From Burkholderiales bacterium UBA4657 (GTDB lineage: Bacteria; Pseudomonadota; Gammaproteobacteria; Burkholderiales; Burkholderiaceae_E), in the NCBI GenBank assembly GCA_002405475.1, contig DHLX01000037.1:742-64741 (forward strand): a stretch of 64,000 nucleotides of DNA, read 5' to 3'. This document shows positions 61,677 to 64,000 of the stretch, one piece after another (the first letter of the stretch is position 1; the number at the start of each line of letters is the position of its first letter). Below the pieces are notes generated by a model that was not told the origin of the DNA, did not search any database, and saw only the letters and a list, made by a program, of their open reading frames with translations. The position numbers were made by a program, and so were the translations under genes.

Positions 61677-62108
61677 ATGAATATCGACTGGTTATCGTTT
61701 AGTCCCGTTCCAGCGCTCGCAGGCGGGGCATTGATTGGTCTGGCCGCCGCCCTGTTTGTTTTATTACTGGGGCGCGTCGCCGGCATTAGTGGCATTATCG
61801 GTGCCTTATTCAAGCCGCAGCGCGGTGATATTGCGTGGCGTATTGCCTTCGTGGCGGGGCTCATCGCTTCACCCTTGGCCTATGCTTTGGTCACACAATG
61901 GCCCACTATCGAGATACAGGCTTCGTGGGGCGTGACCCTGGTCGCGGGCCTGCTGGTGGGCTTGGGCACCCGCTATGGTGCGGGTTGCACCAGTGGTCAC
62001 GGGGTGTGTGGGTTGGCACGTTTATCTCCGCGTTCTTTGGTCGCCGTTATTGCCTTCATGCTGGCCGGCTTTATCACCGTTGCGCTTCTGCGTCATTTAC
62101 TGGTTTGA
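61677..62108 (+). CDS. YeeE/YedE family half-size protein (first)
   Basis: 143-aa sulfur-transport-family membrane protein with about four helices and the signature GTRYGAGCTSGHGVCGLARLSP (Cys in GCTSGHGVCG), thought to channel thiosulfate or other sulfane sulfur through conserved cysteines. GAGGGG before the ATG. Works with the next gene, which supplies the other half of a full YeeE/YedE unit. Confidence 0.88.
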   Translation: MNIDWLSFSPVPALAGGALIGLAAALFVLLLGRVAGISGIIGALFKPQRGDIAWRIAFVAGLIASPLAYALVTQWPTIEIQASWGVTLVAGLLVGLGTRYGAGCTSGHGVCGLARLSPRSLVAVIAFMLAGFITVALLRHLLV

Positions 62109-62118
62109 GGAACGCGTC

Positions 62119-62526
62119 ATGAATAGCCTCATTGCGTTTATTGTCGGGCTGGTTTTTGGCCTGGGCCTATTGCTGTCCGGCATGGCGAACCCGGACAAAG
62201 TCTTGAATTTTTTAGATTTACTCGGTGCCTGGGATCCGTCCCTGATATTGGTCATGGTCGGGGCGATTGCAGTTTCCAGCGGCGCTTTTTTCTGGGTGAA
62301 GCAGCGCGGTCGTACTTTGCTCGATACCCCCTTGCATTTACCGATGAAGCGCGAACTGGACCGGCGTTTGATCCTGGGCAGTATCGTGTTCGGTATGGGA
62401 TGGGGCTTGGCGGGTTTTTGTCCTGGCCCGGCCCTGGTGGCGCTGGGCATGGGTGAACCCAAGGCCTGGGGTTTTGTGGCTGCCATGCTGGCGGGCATGG
62501 CCTGGTTTGAACGGCGCGGCGCATGA
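62119..62526 (+). CDS. YeeE/YedE family half-size protein (second)
   Basis: 135-aa partner with helices and the motifs LLSGMANPDKVLNFLD and GWGLAGFCPGPALV (conserved Cys). GAGGAAC before the ATG at 62119 fixes the start; the frame upstream overlaps the first half and is rejected. Coupled to the SulP gene (ATGA). Confidence 0.87.
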   Translation: MNSLIAFIVGLVFGLGLLLSGMANPDKVLNFLDLLGAWDPSLILVMVGAIAVSSGAFFWVKQRGRTLLDTPLHLPMKRELDRRLILGSIVFGMGWGLAGFCPGPALVALGMGEPKAWGFVAAMLAGMAWFERRGA

Positions 62527-64000
62527 ACTGGTGGCTGCCCTGGCGCGCAGAATACCCGCCTGGCGCCTGGCGTGATGATCTATTGGCGGGGTTGATGGTG
62601 ACGGTATTGATCGTACCGCAAAGCCTGGCCTATGCCTTGCTGGCAGGCTTGCCACCTTATACCGGACTGATAGCCAGTGTATTACCCGCCGTGTGCTACG
62701 GCTTTCTCGGGCGCAGCTCGGTGCTGGCAGTCGGGCCGGTGGCAGTGACCTCGTTAATGACCTTCAGCGCATTAAGCCCACTGGCCGCGCCGGCAACAGC
62801 AGCATGGGCGCAATACGCCATGTGGCTGGCCTTGCTCAGCGGCGTACTGCTCTTGCTTCTGGGTCTATTGCGTTTTGGTTTTTTATCGCGCTTGTTAAGT
62901 TTTCCGGTACTGTCAGGATTCAGTACAGCGGCGGCATTATTGATAGTGAACAGTCAGTGGCGCAGTGCCTTTGGCTTTAGTGATGCTGCCTGGCATGTTC
63001 CGACCGCAATTCTGGGGCTGATGACGGTGCTGATCTTGTGGGGCGGTAAACAACTGTTGTCGCCCTGGCATTGGGGTAAGGTGACAGTTTTGCTGTTGCC
63101 GGTGGCATGGCTAGGCGTGGTCACTCTGGCTTTGTGGCTCTGGGCGCCCATCGCATCTGGAATTGCCACCGTCGGCGTCATTGAACAGCACATCGCCTAT
63201 CCGACCTGGGTCTGGCCGGGCTGGACCGTGCTGCAAAGCCTGCTGCCCTCGGCGGCCATGATTGCCCTCATGAGCATGGTGGCCAGTCTGGCCGTCGCCA
63301 AATCGCTGGGGCGTACCCGAGGTGAAACACCGGATGCCAATGCCGAATTGCGCGGCCTCGGTATGGCCAACCTGGCCAGTGCGGCGAGTGGCAGCTTTCC
63401 GGTGGCGGGTGGCTTTTCGCGTAGTGCCGTCTATGCCCAGACCGGAGCACGCTCGCCCTTAGCGGGCATGGTTAGCGGCTTGTGCATGTTACTGGTCATA
63501 CTCTTTTTCACGCCGGCCTTGAAATACCTGCCCGTGGCGGTGTTATCGGCTGCCGTCATGGTGGCGGCCTTGTCGCTGCTCGACTGGCGCACCCTGCTGC
63601 ACTCGTGGCGCTATGACCGCGCCGATGCCAGCGCCTGGTTAATGACGGCAGGCACCGTATTGGTCTTGGGGCTTGAAGCTGGCATTGTGGTCGGCATCGT
63701 GTTTTCGCTGGGCGCGTTTTTGTGGCGCGCCAGTCAGCCCCATGTCGCCGTCGTCGGACGCGTACCCCACTCCACGGGTTTTCGCAATATCAAACGCCAT
63801 GCCGTCGAAACCCGACCCGGTTTGCTCATGCTGCGTATTGATGAAAGCCTGTTTTTCGGCAACATTGAACAAGTGCGCGAGCTGGTGCATGAAGCCGTCA
63901 GGCAGCACGCCGCCCAGCGCGTGGTGTTATGGATGACCGCCGTGAATGCGATTGATGAAACCGCGCTCGAAGGCCTGAGCGACCTGGCGCAAGAACTACA
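62523..64000 (+). CDS. SulP family anion transporter, C-terminus cut by window edge
   Basis: At least 492 codons from the ATG at 62523, open to the last base. SulP architecture: N-terminal Sulfate_tra_GLY (GLMVTVLIVPQSLAYALLAGLPPYTGL in parts), a transmembrane body with ASGSFPVAGGFSRSAV, and the start of a C-terminal STAS domain (LLMLRIDESLFFGNIEQV, then VLWMTAVNAIDETALEGL). Sulfate, bicarbonate or other anion; here the sulfur context (persulfide dioxygenase, YeeE/YedE) favours sulfate or sulfite handling. Incomplete at the 3' end only. Confidence 0.92.
   Translation, partial: MNWWLPWRAEYPPGAWRDDLLAGLMVTVLIVPQSLAYALLAGLPPYTGLIASVLPAVCYGFLGRSSVLAVGPVAVTSLMTFSALSPLAAPATAAWAQYAMWLALLSGVLLLLLGLLRFGFLSRLLSFPVLSGFSTAAALLIVNSQWRSAFGFSDAAWHVPTAILGLMTVLILWGGKQLLSPWHWGKVTVLLLPVAWLGVVTLALWLWAPIASGIATVGVIEQHIAYPTWVWPGWTVLQSLLPSAAMIALMSMVASLAVAKSLGRTRGETPDANAELRGLGMANLASAASGSFPVAGGFSRSAVYAQTGARSPLAGMVSGLCMLLVILFFTPALKYLPVAVLSAAVMVAALSLLDWRTLLHSWRYDRADASAWLMTAGTVLVLGLEAGIVVGIVFSLGAFLWRASQPHVAVVGRVPHSTGFRNIKRHAVETRPGLLMLRIDESLFFGNIEQVRELVHEAVRQHAAQRVVLWMTAVNAIDETALEGLSDLAQEL

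Overview
The window is bacterial chromosome, almost certainly from a betaproteobacterium of the order Burkholderiales. Evidence: the gene order lolB-ispE-tRNA-Gln-prs-rplY-pth-ychF, the order ahcY-small membrane protein-metF behind an SAH riboswitch, metK beside twin LpxL-type acyltransferases, and the run kdsD-kdsC-lptC-lptA-lptB-rpoN-hpf. The family cannot be fixed from these genes. Coding density is high and no intergenic gap exceeds about 300 bp.

Layout. 1-10.96 kb is a long minus-strand run: hprK, ptsN, a PdeM-type phosphoesterase, a type II isocitrate dehydrogenase, a LysR regulator, cca, a GST, a patatin lipoprotein, an NDUFA9-like dehydrogenase and slt. 11-16.2 kb holds ygfA, the ahcY-metF methyl-cycle operon with its SAH riboswitch, and a plus-strand pair encoding a CarF/Kua (plasmanylethanolamine desaturase-type) protein and a CREST-family (ceramidase-like) membrane hydrolase. 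16.3-23.3 kb holds metK with a structured leader, two LpxL-type acyltransferases, and mutM/dynamin-like GTPase/mutY. 23.3-30.2 kb is housekeeping (TPR protein, lolB, ispE, tRNA-Gln, prs, rplY, pth, ychF).

30.25-38.1 kb is an accessory island between ychF and an asmA-like gene: a HicA/HicB pair, a complete type I restriction-modification operon (hsdM-hsdS-hsdR) and a HTH/GHKL-ATPase/STAS-like (DUF4325) gene. An IS630-family element splits that last gene. Its boundaries can be read to the base: TA duplication, about 24-bp inverted repeats, and exact in-frame restoration of the host gene if it is removed. The element carries a canonical A_AAA_AAG slippery heptamer that should fuse its two ORFs.

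38.1-48.1 kb: AsmA, a Tat-exported PhoX phosphatase behind overlapping Pho boxes, an MFS transporter, uvrA, then a base-atypical patch with an orphan PstS-like protein and a truncated IS4-type transposase. 48.1-51.7 kb is a tyrosine-catabolism operon (hppD, fumarylacetoacetase, VOC protein) with a divergent LysR gene and a palindromic operator. 51.7-59.2 kb is a KefB/C-type antiporter and the Kdo/LPS-transport/RpoN cluster. 59.2-64 kb holds a DciA-like protein, an M23 peptidase, and a sulfur module (persulfide-dioxygenase-like enzyme, two half-size YeeE/YedE proteins, and a SulP transporter cut by the window edge).

The best candidates for undescribed biology are the CarF+CREST lipid pair, the metK leader (tandem hairpins plus a terminator-like hairpin upstream of the start codon) and the ATPase/STAS-like gene attached to the type I RM operon with three spaced GACAAT repeats in front of it.
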